64,000 bases of DNA from Dictyobacter aurantiacus (GCF_003967515.1 NZ_BIFQ01000002.1:62001-126000); one strand, 5' to 3'. Shown: positions 34,660 to 42,946, counted from the first letter of the stretch. Notes: a model not told the origin generated them from the sequence alone. Translations and numbers: made by a program.

Positions 34660-34879
34660 GTCAAAATTCTCCGTATGACTTTACGAACGACAAACAAATA
34701 CTTCCAGCATTTACACTATGGACTGAGCTGAAATAAAAACACTGGTTACAAACGTTCTAACGAAGGAAAAGCTTTTCCTTGAATGCTTATTACAATCCTA
34801 CACGCTGATTTTTCCGCTGTCAACCCCTATAAAAAAAACTTCACTGTCAACATCCATATTGACAAAACCGCCGCAATTT

Positions 34880-34990
34880 TTAATACTGCAGTGGTCAGCG
34901 AAAGATCTCCTCGCCCACATAGCCGCCTGGAAAGAACGGGGAGCAAAAATACGAGGGCGGATGACAACACCGCCGCAAGGATCGTTCCCC
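34880..34990 (+). pseudogene. Possible DinB/ClbS-type fragment in an otherwise empty 490-base gap
   Basis: In the frame starting at 34859 the sequence reads LQWSAKDLLAHIAAWKERGA, which resembles the first helix motif of DinB/ClbS-like proteins (WSxKDLLAHLxxWE). Nothing else of the domain is recognisable and the frame soon becomes low-complexity, so it is at most a remnant. The remaining part of 34660-35147 holds the promoter region of the lacI-family gene and no other feature I can defend. Confidence 0.3.
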
Positions 34991-35147
34991 GAACAGCAGA
35001 AAGCAAGCCGCCCTTTCTTCAATGGAAAGGGCGGGGGTTCGCTTCAATGCCAACGAGATTCCCCACATCTTTTAGACAGCGCTCCCGCCGAGGCATAAAT
35101 TGCGGATAATCACCAGTTCTATCTAATAATATCTACTATGCTTCTTT

Positions 35148-35486
35148 TTATTCCAAATACTCCTGAATAAAATGCGAACTCGGATGAAACGAGATCATCT
35201 GAAGTGGCTCTGTCCCCGTATTTGTAAACTTATGGGGTGTATTAGCTGGCGCGACCACAACATTACCAGCAGAAATTTCTCGCCTGGTATCTCCAATTGT
35301 GAAAGTCACCTGACCCTCCTGCAAAACAAAAACCTCTTGATATGGATGCCTATGCAGTTTGGAACCCTGACCAGGAGGCATACATACCCAGATAAATGAC
35401 CCCGCGACACCGCCATACTCCCCTCCCTGAAATCTAAATGTCGTTTCGCTGAACCGCAACTCTTCTTTTGGAATGATGTAGTGCAT
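35148..35486 (-). CDS. Single-domain cupin protein
   Basis: 112 residues from ATG 35486 (AAAGGG upstream); an ATG seven codons earlier is possible. Cupin motif 1 is GQGSKLHRHPYQEVFVLQEG (metal ligands His45, His47, Glu51) and motif 2 is GNVVVAPANTPHKFTNTG. Small cupins of this sort bind a divalent metal and act as sugar isomerases, dioxygenases or ligand-binding modules; nothing in the sequence chooses between them. It is monocistronic, with an AT-rich promoter region of about 120 bases shared with the divergent frame at 35629. Confidence 0.85.
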   Translation of the reverse strand: MHYIIPKEELRFSETTFRFQGGEYGGVAGSFIWVCMPPGQGSKLHRHPYQEVFVLQEGQVTFTIGDTRREISAGNVVVAPANTPHKFTNTGTEPLQMISFHPSSHFIQEYLE

Positions 35487-35628
35487 GGAATTGCCCTTTT
35501 CTTTCATGGAACAAATGTCTTGCCTTTTCTCAAAAAAGTATAGCGTGGGAATGGACTGGCTAAAAGAGCCATTTTTTTATAGGATGATGGCACCATTAAA
35601 AATGAGGCCTCTCTGACGAAAGGATGAC

Positions 35629-36048
35629 ATGAAACAGCGCTTCTTGCGCTTGTCTATGTTTTTATTGATTGCCACTGCGCTGGTGACGCCGGTGGGACCC
35701 CTGCCGCCTTTGCTGCACGGCCTCCATCAGACAGAAAGCCATCAAACGCCCCTTCATCACACTCCTGCGGTTGATACTCATCCTCCACATAGCAGTGCTG
35801 CTGCTCTCTTTGCTGTTCTTTTTCCGGGGGCAAGCACAGCCCAGCGGCGCTTACGCCTTGATCCCCCGGTCCGGCACTGCTTTGTCTCTTTCCCAGGCGT
35901 ATCTGGAGCTAGAGGATTACATATTTGCCTCTATGACGTTCGCTGCAAAGATTTCTTCCCCTCTGGCGCTGGCTCGCCCCAAAGGGGAAGTATGTTTATT
36001 GATAACTCAGGGATGTGTCCAGGTATAAGAACTGGTATCGTACTGTAA
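35629..36048 (+). CDS. Doubtful exported hypothetical protein, possibly frameshifted
   Basis: GAAAGGATGAC precedes an ATG that opens a good signal-peptide-like N-terminus (LRLSMFLLIATALVTPVG). The following His- and Pro-rich stretch is not protein-like. A second frame (+1 relative) reads FITLLRLILILHIAVLLLSL and then a soluble part ending CVQV at 36028. A frameshift between 35700 and 35770 joining the two would give a two-segment membrane protein. The 3' end overlaps the thaumatin-like gene on the other strand by 42 bases. I do not recognise either version. Confidence 0.3.
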   Translation: MKQRFLRLSMFLLIATALVTPVGPLPPLLHGLHQTESHQTPLHHTPAVDTHPPHSSAAALFAVLFPGASTAQRRLRLDPPVRHCFVSFPGVSGARGLHICLYDVRCKDFFPSGAGSPQRGSMFIDNSGMCPGIRTGIVL

Positions 36049-37143
36049 TCCATTCTGCTGATACGTAAAGGAGTACGTAACAACACTACCTGAACTGAAG
36101 CCTCCGGCAGTGTAGAGCCAGCGCGACGAGCCGCTGTCGTAGGACATAGACACATTCTGTTGCACCTGACCGGTGATGGTATAGTGCAGAATGACATAGC
36201 CAGCTGTCCAACCGGAAGTTTGAAACCAGAACTGCGCTTGCGTTGAACTCGTACTGGCTACACCTTCTGTAATACCATTGCCAATCGGGGTAGGAGTGGG
36301 CGTAACACCACCGCCTGGGGTGGGCGTAGGAGTAGGACCCGAAGAGCCGCCGGGAGGTCCGAAGGTTATCGAGTAGTTCGCGTTTGAATCGGTAAATGTG
36401 CTGGTTGGGTCATCGTACGCATAACTATACGCATCTGGACAGTTGCTCTTGAAGTAGGACGCATAATTGACCGGCCAGGTTGTAGGATCACAGGTTGCAG
36501 GTGTGGCATAAGCCCCTCGACAACAATATTGATCGGTATTAAATGCTTCGCAGGCGCTCTTACAGGCAACAATACGTCCGCTACCATCATTTTGTTGTAA
36601 GGCACTCGGACAGTTTGTATTCAAGTCGACCCCACATCCCGCAACACCACACCAGTAGTGATTACCGGGAGTAGGTTGTGCGCCCCCAACCGGCGTAATC
36701 GTGATTGGCACATTAAAGCCATCGACAAAGCTTACGTCATAATAGTCCGTTCCACCCGCTCCGCCGAGATTGAACTCGGCCAGACTCGCTGGCGGAACAC
36801 CTCCTGCACCGTTGCATTGCAAAACACCACCACAGTCACCGGTCTCGCAGTTTCCTACCCCTGCACTATCGAAGTTGCAATAGGTACGTCCCCAGAACCT
36901 CCCCTGCCAGTTGTCCGCCACAGTTACCGACGATGTCGATCCGGGAGCCATCGCCCATCCACCATTGGCAGGAATCGAATTTCCCAACGCTCCAACCCAG
37001 ATCATCTGCTGTGTGTTATTGGTAAATGTGAATGTACGTGTCGATGCGGCTCCCGCCTTCTGTGCAGGGGCTACGATCATTATGGTGGCAATGGTTATCC
37101 CCATCACCAGCATCAAACACAAGAGAGACAAACGTTTCATCAT
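36007..37143 (-). CDS. Secreted thaumatin-like protein with C-terminal carbohydrate-binding-type module
   Basis: 378 residues. A Sec signal peptide (SLLCLMLVMGITIATIMIV then AGAA) precedes a thaumatin-family domain (about 35-262) with FTFTNNTQQMIWVGALG, FWGRTYCNFD, GNCETGDCGG, FNVPITITP, the CxxACxAFNTDQYCCRG cluster, DAYSYAYDD and the final YSITFGPP. About 14 Cys suggest many disulphides. A Pro-Thr linker leads to a beta-sandwich module of about 90 residues resembling a carbohydrate-binding module. Bacterial thaumatin-like proteins may bind or cleave beta-glucans of fungal walls; this is the inferred role. GGGAG precedes two adjacent ATGs (37143, 37140). Confidence 0.88.
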   Translation of the reverse strand: MMKRLSLLCLMLVMGITIATIMIVAPAQKAGAASTRTFTFTNNTQQMIWVGALGNSIPANGGWAMAPGSTSSVTVADNWQGRFWGRTYCNFDSAGVGNCETGDCGGVLQCNGAGGVPPASLAEFNLGGAGGTDYYDVSFVDGFNVPITITPVGGAQPTPGNHYWCGVAGCGVDLNTNCPSALQQNDGSGRIVACKSACEAFNTDQYCCRGAYATPATCDPTTWPVNYASYFKSNCPDAYSYAYDDPTSTFTDSNANYSITFGPPGGSSGPTPTPTPGGGVTPTPTPIGNGITEGVASTSSTQAQFWFQTSGWTAGYVILHYTITGQVQQNVSMSYDSGSSRWLYTAGGFSSGSVVTYSFTYQQNGLQYDTSSYTWTHP

Positions 37144-37211
37144 GAATCTCCCTGCATCTCTTCATATGCTTCTACTTCCTTGCAATGAACGGAAGAAATA
37201 AATACTACAAC

Positions 37212-37281
37212 GAAACCGTTTATACAGTAATTACTCATATAAACCATATGACAGTAAACATATAACTCGGAAACCGGTTTC
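37212..37281. promoter_or_regulatory. LacI/CcpA-type operator candidates upstream of the thaumatin-like gene
   Basis: A perfect palindrome GAAACCGGTTTC (37270-37281) and a related GAAACCGTTTA (37212-37222) lie 70-140 bases before the start codon. They match the general LacI-family operator form (centre CG, inverted GAAAC arms), so the gene is probably under sugar control. The rest of 37200-37483 contains no gene. Confidence 0.5.
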
Positions 37282-37483
37282 TGTCAAGTTCTACGATCGT
37301 TAGATGCAGTAGGAGAAAGAATTATAGCATGTATAATGGTGGGGTTACTGCAAACAGGCGTATCGAGCAACCTCTGTCCCCCCTTTTGTATAATCATAGC
37401 CGTAATTATGTATAGGTAGCGTTGTTCCCACGTGCCGGTGCAATCTTGCACACTACCCCCAACCGGTACGGGACCAGAACAGA

Positions 37484-38467
37484 TTATCCATTGACCTGAT
37501 TGGGTGGGCGCTGGCCCTGGGCGTGGGCCACGATGTTCTCAGCAGCCATCATTGCCATGCGCGTGCGCGTTTTGAACGAGGCGCTGGCAATATGAGGTAC
37601 GAGAACCACATTCTCCATACTCAGAAGCTCAGGTTCAACGGCGGGTTCGTGTTCGAAGACATCGAGGCCAGCCCCGGCGATCCGCCCTGATTGCAGGGCG
37701 TGTACAAGAGCCTTCTCGTCCACCACAGGTCCGCGCGCGGTATTGATGAGGATCGCCGACGATTTCATCAACGCCAACTCGCGCTCACCGATGAGATGAT
37801 GGGTCGTGGGCGCGTAGGGAACGTGCAGACTCACAAAGTCAGACTGGCGCAAGAGTTCCTCCAGTTCAACATAGGTAAGCCGGTAGGAAGCCTCAATATC
37901 TGCCGGAAGGCGACGCGTATTGTAGTAACACACGTGCATATCAAAGCCTCCGGCACGCTTTGCCATAAGCCGGCCGATACGGCCAGCTCCGATAATCCCC
38001 AGCGTCGAGCCGTGGACCTCGGCCCCGCAGAAGAGAAGAGGGCCCCAGCCGGTGAACTTGCCTGCACGCAGGAAACGCTCAGCCTCGGGTACGCGCCGGG
38101 CGGTTGCCAGGAGCAGGGCGAAGGCCAGGTCGGCGGTCGTATCCGAGAGAACGCCCGGAGTATTGCTGACCGTGATCTGCTGGCGGGTCGCGGCCTTGAC
38201 ATCGATATTGTTATAGCCGACCGCCATGTTCGCCACCAGTTTGAGGCGCGGTGAGGCGCTGGCGCAGGTCTCCAGTACGCGTGCGTCAATGGTATCGGTA
38301 AGCAGACAGAGCAGATAGTCATGGCCGGGGGCGCGGCGCAGTAATTCTTCCGGGGACCAGATAATGCCCTCATCCATATTGGCCTCAACCTCGCCAATGG
38401 AGTGCAGGAGGGAATAGGCATCGGCGGGAATTCTCTGCGTCACAAGAATCTTCGGTCGCTTAGACAT
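37484..38467 (-). CDS. D-2-hydroxyacid dehydrogenase (glyoxylate/hydroxypyruvate reductase type)
   Basis: 327 residues, the normal length. The NAD(P)-binding motif is LGIIGAGRIGRLMAKRA; the catalytic Arg is in INTARGPVVDE, Glu in LDVFEHEP and His in LVPHIASAS. The N-terminal substrate domain has NMAVGYNNIDV and NTPGVLSDTTADL. These enzymes reduce 2-oxo acids such as glyoxylate or hydroxypyruvate with NAD(P)H; the motif set is closest to GyaR/GhrB. It is monocistronic on the minus strand and diverges from the SDR-fusion gene at 38649, with a 181-base shared promoter region. Confidence 0.92.
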   Translation of the reverse strand: MSKRPKILVTQRIPADAYSLLHSIGEVEANMDEGIIWSPEELLRRAPGHDYLLCLLTDTIDARVLETCASASPRLKLVANMAVGYNNIDVKAATRQQITVSNTPGVLSDTTADLAFALLLATARRVPEAERFLRAGKFTGWGPLLFCGAEVHGSTLGIIGAGRIGRLMAKRAGGFDMHVCYYNTRRLPADIEASYRLTYVELEELLRQSDFVSLHVPYAPTTHHLIGERELALMKSSAILINTARGPVVDEKALVHALQSGRIAGAGLDVFEHEPAVEPELLSMENVVLVPHIASASFKTRTRMAMMAAENIVAHAQGQRPPNQVNG

Positions 38468-38648
38468 GCAAAGACCTCCAGGAAAAATATGAATGGGAAA
38501 AAGCAGAAGCCGTCCTTCATTCTAACAAACGAGTCGCTGGAGGTGCAAGCTGACTCGTTCTCATGCTCCCTTCACTGCCACGAGACGAAGGGATCACCAC
38601 TAGAAACCTTGACGAAGCTGTGCAGTTTTTGTTATTATTCGGCTCATC

Positions 38649-40499
38649 ATGACTGATATTCGCCAACATCTTCCAACAATTCTGACGGCCTTGCGCCAGC
38701 ATCTGGCCAGAGGGGATGCTCCAGATGCACTGCGAGCAGCTCTGCGCGAGCTTTTGCCTGCCAGCTATCACGTTGGATCTGGGCAGCTTGTGAACGCGCA
38801 GGGACAGCTATCGAGGCCGTTTGATGTGATCCTTTCCGATAAGACGATCAATGCTGGTCAGCCTCTTCCCGTAGCGAGCACATCGGGCACATACAATGTG
38901 CGCCAGGCGTTGGCGATAATCGTCTGTGCCCAGGAACCCGATTCGCATACACTCAGGGATCTTTTGGGCGCGGTCGCCAGCGCGAAACTGTTGCTCCCCC
39001 AACCGCATCAGCAACAGGCGCCGGGAACACATACACGTGTCATAGCCGATCAAGCATCCAGGCAGGGGACGCGCAAACCCGCGCTCAAAAAGTTGCTGCC
39101 GCTAGGGGTTGTTGTCTGCAAACGTTTGCATAACATGCCGAGCGATCAGCCAGAGGCGTTGGCGCTATTCCTGGACGCGCTGCTCAAAGAGCAGCAGATG
39201 CATCTGCGACCAGATTATCTGCTCACGCAAGAGCTGATCTATCAGAATCCCTTGCTCACCGGCAACGCGTTTATATCGAGCACCACAAATATTGCCCGCG
39301 AGCCAAGGCTGCCGAAACCGCGCACCTGTTATGTGTGCAAACAGTCATTTAGCCAGGCGCACTTTTTTTATCGCTCCCTCTGTTTACCCTGCGGCGATCT
39401 CAATTACCAGAAACGCCGCATTCCTGGTGAGCTCACCGGGCGCGTCGCCCTGGTCACAGGCGCGCGTGTGAAAATTGGCTATGCGGTGGCTCTTCGTTTG
39501 CTGCGCGCCGGAGCCCAGGTCATCGTGACGACACGCTTCCCGCACGATGCCGCTGTGCGCTATAGCAGTGAACCAGACTTTACTGACTGGCAGGAGCGCC
39601 TTCATATCTATGGACTCGATTTTCGCGCTCTCCCCATCCTGGAACATTTTGTGGAACACTTGAACGCGACCTATCCCGCGCTGGACATCGTAATCAACAA
39701 TGCCGCCCAGACCGTGCGCCGCCCGTTCGAGGACTATGCTCATCTGCTGCCGCTTGAGCAGACTCCGCTGATGATGCTCCCGCCTGCTCAGCAGGCTCTG
39801 GTGGCACGCTCACATGCATCCCTACCACTTCCAGCCTTTGCGGCCTCCGGTGAAGCCTCGCTCCCGGCACTGGCGGATCCTTCTCGCATGCCGCTTCCCT
39901 CGGTTGAACTGCTGCGTGAGCCTGATCCGTCCGCACGTTTCCTCACCACGCCAGAGAGAACAAATGCCTTTCCTGCTGGCCAGTATGATGAACACCAGCA
40001 GCAGATTGAGCTGCCGACGCGCAATAGCTGGGTCATGCCTTTCAATGAGATCGACCTGACTGAATTTCTGGAGGTCCAGATCATCAATGTGACCGCACCG
40101 TTCCTGTTGATCAGTCGCCTGCATCCACTTTTGAAGCGTAGTCTTTTCGCGCGGCGCTTTATCGTCAATGTTTCTGCAAGCGAGGGGCAATTCGCGACTA
40201 CCAAACTTGGCAGCCATGTTCATACAAACATGGCCAAGGCTTCACTCAATATGCTGACGCACACCATTGCTACCCAGCTCGCGCGCGATCAGATTTTTCT
40301 CAATAGCGTCGATCCTGGCTGGATCTCGCAGCAATCGCCGTTTACTAACGTCCAGAACCAGGAGAAAATACAACAACTCTTGCCACTTGACCTCGTTGAT
40401 GCCGCGGCCCGCGTCTGTGACCCTATCTTCCTCGGCATCACCACGGATGATACACCCTCTGGTCACCTGTACAAGGATTATCACCCTGTTGCCTGGTAA
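38649..40499 (+). CDS. Three-part protein: DUF6602-like domain, zinc knuckle and SDR domain
   Basis: 616 residues. Residues 1-210 contain LLPASYHVGSGQLVNAQGQL then SRPFDVILSD, reminiscent of the DUF6602 nuclease-like domain. Residues 227-248 carry a four-Cys zinc knuckle (CYVC ... CLPC). From about 262 a Rossmann SDR begins (TGARVKIG at 270-277; IVINNAAQT; VNVSASEG), ending YKDYHPVAW. The SDR catalytic Tyr is replaced: the block is HTNMAKASLNML, keeping only Lys. A long insert (about 370-470) splits the SDR. The gene lies on the same strand immediately before the tRNA-like RNA unit, which suggests a link to it. The N-terminal call is tentative; the zinc knuckle and SDR are clear. Confidence 0.75.
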   Translation: MTDIRQHLPTILTALRQHLARGDAPDALRAALRELLPASYHVGSGQLVNAQGQLSRPFDVILSDKTINAGQPLPVASTSGTYNVRQALAIIVCAQEPDSHTLRDLLGAVASAKLLLPQPHQQQAPGTHTRVIADQASRQGTRKPALKKLLPLGVVVCKRLHNMPSDQPEALALFLDALLKEQQMHLRPDYLLTQELIYQNPLLTGNAFISSTTNIAREPRLPKPRTCYVCKQSFSQAHFFYRSLCLPCGDLNYQKRRIPGELTGRVALVTGARVKIGYAVALRLLRAGAQVIVTTRFPHDAAVRYSSEPDFTDWQERLHIYGLDFRALPILEHFVEHLNATYPALDIVINNAAQTVRRPFEDYAHLLPLEQTPLMMLPPAQQALVARSHASLPLPAFAASGEASLPALADPSRMPLPSVELLREPDPSARFLTTPERTNAFPAGQYDEHQQQIELPTRNSWVMPFNEIDLTEFLEVQIINVTAPFLLISRLHPLLKRSLFARRFIVNVSASEGQFATTKLGSHVHTNMAKASLNMLTHTIATQLARDQIFLNSVDPGWISQQSPFTNVQNQEKIQQLLPLDLVDAAARVCDPIFLGITTDDTPSGHLYKDYHPVAW

Positions 40500-40516
40500 T
40501 ACAGCAGCGCCACATA

Positions 40517-40545
40517 TTGACAGCGTATTCTATCTCTTCTATAGT
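40517..40545 (+). promoter_or_regulatory. Consensus sigma70-type promoter of RNA unit 1
   Basis: TTGACA (40517-40522), a 17-base spacer and TATAGT (40540-40545), a near-ideal housekeeping promoter. Transcription should start near 40552. The leader folds into a small hairpin (ATCGG ... CCGAT) just before the first tRNA-like RNA. The same arrangement recurs at 42736. Confidence 0.8.
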
Positions 40546-40567
40546 ACTGCTATCGGGACAATCCGAT

Positions 40568-40648
40568 CGACGTGGGTGTAGCTCAACTGGTAGAGCATTG
40601 CCTTCTCAGGGCAAAGGCTGTTGGTTCAAATCCATTCGCCCTGCGTCG
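40568..40648 (+). ncRNA. tRNA-like RNA A, copy 1 (tRNA-Gly-like scaffold, CTC in the anticodon position)
   Basis: A cloverleaf: lower stem GGGTG/CGCCC (40574-40578 with 40637-40641), D arm GCTC-GAGC with AACTGGTA loop, anticodon arm TTGCC-TTCTCAG-GGCAA (98-114 of the 40500 block) and T arm with TTCAAAT loop. Its 5' part (GGGTGTAGCTC) resembles bacterial tRNA-Gly. The two terminal acceptor pairs cannot form; an outer stem CGACG/CGTCG (40568-40572 with 40644-40648) replaces them, so normal ends and CCA addition are unlikely. U33 and a CUC triplet would otherwise suggest tRNA-Glu. I read it as a tRNA mimic. Confidence 0.65.
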
Positions 40649-40651
40649 TTG

Positions 40652-40727
40652 GTGGGGACGTGGTGCAGCGTCAGCACAGTATCACCACAGATACAAAACG
40701 CTAGGTTGAACTCCTGGCCGTCTCCAC
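40652..40727 (+). ncRNA. tRNA-like RNA B, copy 1
   Basis: Four-arm fold: a 9-bp outer stem GTGGGGACG/CGTCTCCAC (one G-U), D-like arm GTGC-AGCGTCA-GCAC, middle hairpin GTATC-ACCACA-GATAC and T-like arm GCTAGG-TTGAACT-CCTGGC. It lacks the D-loop GG and the T-loop C56 that lock normal tRNAs, and the middle loop has 6 bases. It follows RNA A after three bases and is followed by ATATTTTTC, a probable termination site before the LRV gene. Compensatory changes against copy 2 support the fold. Confidence 0.65.
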
Positions 40728-40777
40728 ATATTTTTCTGTTGCCTATCTCAAAACTTGTACTTGGAAAGCTTGCAATC

Positions 40778-42739
40778 ATGGATGATGAACTCCTGCCACC
40801 CTCTGCTTTCACCGAGGCAGCAGATATAAATACGCTCGCGAAGCGCCTGGAGGAACTGGCGCGTTTTCCTGCTCTCCAGCTTCTGATCGCCGCCAATCCG
40901 GCCACGCCCGCCGCTGTCTTAGCACAACTCGCTAAGGTGAGCAAGATGGAGGTCCGGCGTGCAGTGGCCATGAATCCAAACGCGCCTTTGCAGGTTCTGA
41001 GCCAGCTCGCGGGAGAGTTTCCGGAAGAGTTTTTGCGCAATCCTGTGTTGCCCATGCTGAACATGGTCAAGCCGGGCTTTATCAAAGAGCTGCCTTTCCT
41101 GGCCTGGGCCGGCCTGCTCAGATTTGAACATCTTCCATCCTCCTGGTTCCAGCAGATCAAAACCGCTAGCAGATATCAGCGTAATCAAGCCGCAATCTGG
41201 AAGTTGATACAGTTGCACGTCAGTCAGGCCGGCGAGGCGCACGAACTGTTGGTGCTTCCCGCAACCAGCAAAGCCCCTCGACCGTGGAAAGCCGTGATTC
41301 AGGATGAGCTAAAGCTCGATCTTCATGCGGCAACCGGGCCCGCAACCCTGGCTCCAGAAGATGAGGTAGAAACGCTTCTGCTCTTTGGATTGCTTGTTCC
41401 GTACGCAGTACCGATGTTGAAAGAACAATGGGTGTGGGCCGCGCGTACCGCGGGGCGCCAGACAGGAAGAATGCTCGCTTCCACCATGGCGGTTGGTGGA
41501 AAAATGCTCGCGCGGTTGGCGCAAGAGGAGAGTCTCTTTGTACGTTGCCAGGTAGCGCGCCACCCCCATGCTTCTGCGAAAATCCTGGGCCAGCTGGTGA
41601 CCTCTCATCATCCAGAGGTCCGGAGTGCGGTGGCCAGCAATCCGCACACACCGGCCGAGATAATTTCCACACTGCTTGCCGACTCGCAAAGTGTGGTGCG
41701 GCGCGCGGCTGTCTCGCACGCAACCGTGACAGCCGAGGACCATAAAATGATGGCGCGAGACGAGGAGAGCACCGTGCGGGCCGCGCTCGCTGCTCTCCAC
41801 CAACTGGATAACACACTCCTGACACAGCTAGCCGATGATCCAGCCGCCACGGTGCGCGCTGCCGTAGCGCGCAATCTCCACGCGCCCCAGGAGATCCTGG
41901 CAACCCTGGCCGGCGATGACAGGCCAGCGGTGCGCGCTGCTGCTGCTGGCAATCCTTGCCTGCCTGTAAAACAGCATACCATACTGCTCAACGATCCCGA
42001 GGAAGCCGTGCGCGCTCGTTTGGGTAGCAATGCCTGCCTGTCTGAGCAAGACGCGGTCCAACTGGCACGGGACACCTCGCTAGCTGTGCGCGCATCGCTC
42101 GCAGCCAATCCACGTACACCCATACCGCTGCTTGATCAGCTCTGGCAATCAGGTGAGATGGCCGTCTGGCTTGGCCTGGCGCGGAATCCCCGACTCTCTC
42201 CTGATCAGCTGACGCAACTGGCGGCACAGGGTGATCTGCGTGTACGCACCGCGGTGGCCGCGCACAAACGAACGCCGCCAGAAGTGTTACGCGAGCTGGC
42301 GCTTGCTGACCGGCGTAACATCTGGTACGCATTGGCGGCCAATCCGCACACGCCGCTCGATGTGCTGGAACATGCCCTCTTCACATCCGATCTAGAACTC
42401 CGGTTGCGCCTCTTCACCCATCCAACCATGGTGCGCAACCAGCGCCGCCCGTTTTTCACACTGCTGGCCGGAAAGCTCCAGCAACTCATTGTTACGAATA
42501 ATCTGCCGGACTGGCTACGGCGCGTGGTATTCCAATATTACACAGCACTGCCTGCGATCCTTCTAGAGCCATTAGCCAGTTCACCCTACTGGGAAGAGCG
42601 CTATCTGGTCGCGCGCCATTCCCACACCTCAGAAGTGCTCCTCCACAAGCTTGCCCACGATGGTATCTGCTATGTACGCGCAGCCGCGCGGGATGCGCTC
42701 ACAGGCCGGCGACAGCACTCACGCACGTCTTCCCATTGA
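40778..42739 (+). CDS. LRV (leucine-rich repeat variant) protein
   Basis: 653 residues from ATG 40778 (GGAAAG upstream); the frame extends back through the RNA unit but that part is not coding. Tandem helical repeats of about 24 residues with the pattern VR-x-AVA-x-NP-x-TP-x-x-L-x-x-LA-x-D occur at residues 40-90 and throughout 290-560, the LRV family signature. LRV arrays are HEAT-like solenoids for protein or nucleic-acid binding. A hydrophobic stretch near residue 230 (LLLFGLLVPYAVPML) interrupts the repeats. Its stop codon lies in the -35 box of the second RNA promoter. With MoxR and VWA genes following, it is probably an adaptor that binds the RNAs or target proteins. Confidence 0.85.
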   Translation: MDDELLPPSAFTEAADINTLAKRLEELARFPALQLLIAANPATPAAVLAQLAKVSKMEVRRAVAMNPNAPLQVLSQLAGEFPEEFLRNPVLPMLNMVKPGFIKELPFLAWAGLLRFEHLPSSWFQQIKTASRYQRNQAAIWKLIQLHVSQAGEAHELLVLPATSKAPRPWKAVIQDELKLDLHAATGPATLAPEDEVETLLLFGLLVPYAVPMLKEQWVWAARTAGRQTGRMLASTMAVGGKMLARLAQEESLFVRCQVARHPHASAKILGQLVTSHHPEVRSAVASNPHTPAEIISTLLADSQSVVRRAAVSHATVTAEDHKMMARDEESTVRAALAALHQLDNTLLTQLADDPAATVRAAVARNLHAPQEILATLAGDDRPAVRAAAAGNPCLPVKQHTILLNDPEEAVRARLGSNACLSEQDAVQLARDTSLAVRASLAANPRTPIPLLDQLWQSGEMAVWLGLARNPRLSPDQLTQLAAQGDLRVRTAVAAHKRTPPEVLRELALADRRNIWYALAANPHTPLDVLEHALFTSDLELRLRLFTHPTMVRNQRRPFFTLLAGKLQQLIVTNNLPDWLRRVVFQYYTALPAILLEPLASSPYWEERYLVARHSHTSEVLLHKLAHDGICYVRAAARDALTGRRQHSRTSSH

Positions 42740-42764
42740 CAGTGCTGCCTATCTCAACTATAGT
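42736..42764 (+). promoter_or_regulatory. Consensus sigma70-type promoter of RNA unit 2
   Basis: TTGACA (42736-42741), 17-base spacer, TATAGT (42759-42764), the same as at 40517. The leader again forms a hairpin (ATCGGA ... TCCGAT), one pair longer than in unit 1. The -35 box overlaps the stop codon of the LRV gene. Confidence 0.8.
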
Positions 42765-42786
42765 GGCTCTATCGGATCTTTCCGAT

Positions 42787-42867
42787 CGACCTGGGTGTAG
42801 CTCAGTGGTAAGAGCTGGGGACACATAAGCCTCGTGACACTGGTTCGAATCCAGTCACCCTGCGTCG
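42787..42867 (+). ncRNA. tRNA-like RNA A, copy 2 (CAT in the anticodon position)
   Basis: Same layout as copy 1: GGGTG/CACCC (42793-42797 with 42156-relative partner at 42856-42860), D arm GCTC-AGTGGTAA-GAGC, T arm ACTGG-TTCGAAT-CCAGT and outer stem CGAC/GTCG (42787-42790 with 42864-42867). The anticodon arm is entirely different from copy 1 and weak (GGGGA/GCCTC), with loop CACATAA and A in place of the universal U33. A tRNA with this loop should not decode. D and T arms are kept while the anticodon arm has diverged, which argues for a structural role. Confidence 0.65.
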
Positions 42868-42870
42868 TTG

Positions 42871-42946
42871 GTGGGGGCGTGGTGCAGCGTCAGCACAGTA
42901 TCACCACAGATACAAAACGCCAGGTTGAACTCCTGGCCACCTCCAC
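42871..42946 (+). ncRNA. tRNA-like RNA B, copy 2
   Basis: 76 bases, differing from copy 1 at four positions. Outer stem GTGGGGGCG/CACCTCCAC; D-like arm, middle hairpin and T-like loop are identical to copy 1. Relative to copy 1 an A-T pair became G-C and a G-U became G-C in the T arm, whereas one stem position became a C-A mismatch. It is followed by only three T residues, so transcription may continue into the moxR gene. Confidence 0.65.

Noticed and set aside
40572..40643. Functional tRNA-Glu (CUC)
   Set aside because: Anticodon loop and T arm look normal, but the terminal acceptor pairs fail and the paired copy at 42791 has lost U33; treated as a tRNA mimic instead.
40517..40777. N-terminal extension of the LRV protein
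   Set aside because: It would translate the promoter and both tRNA-like RNAs.
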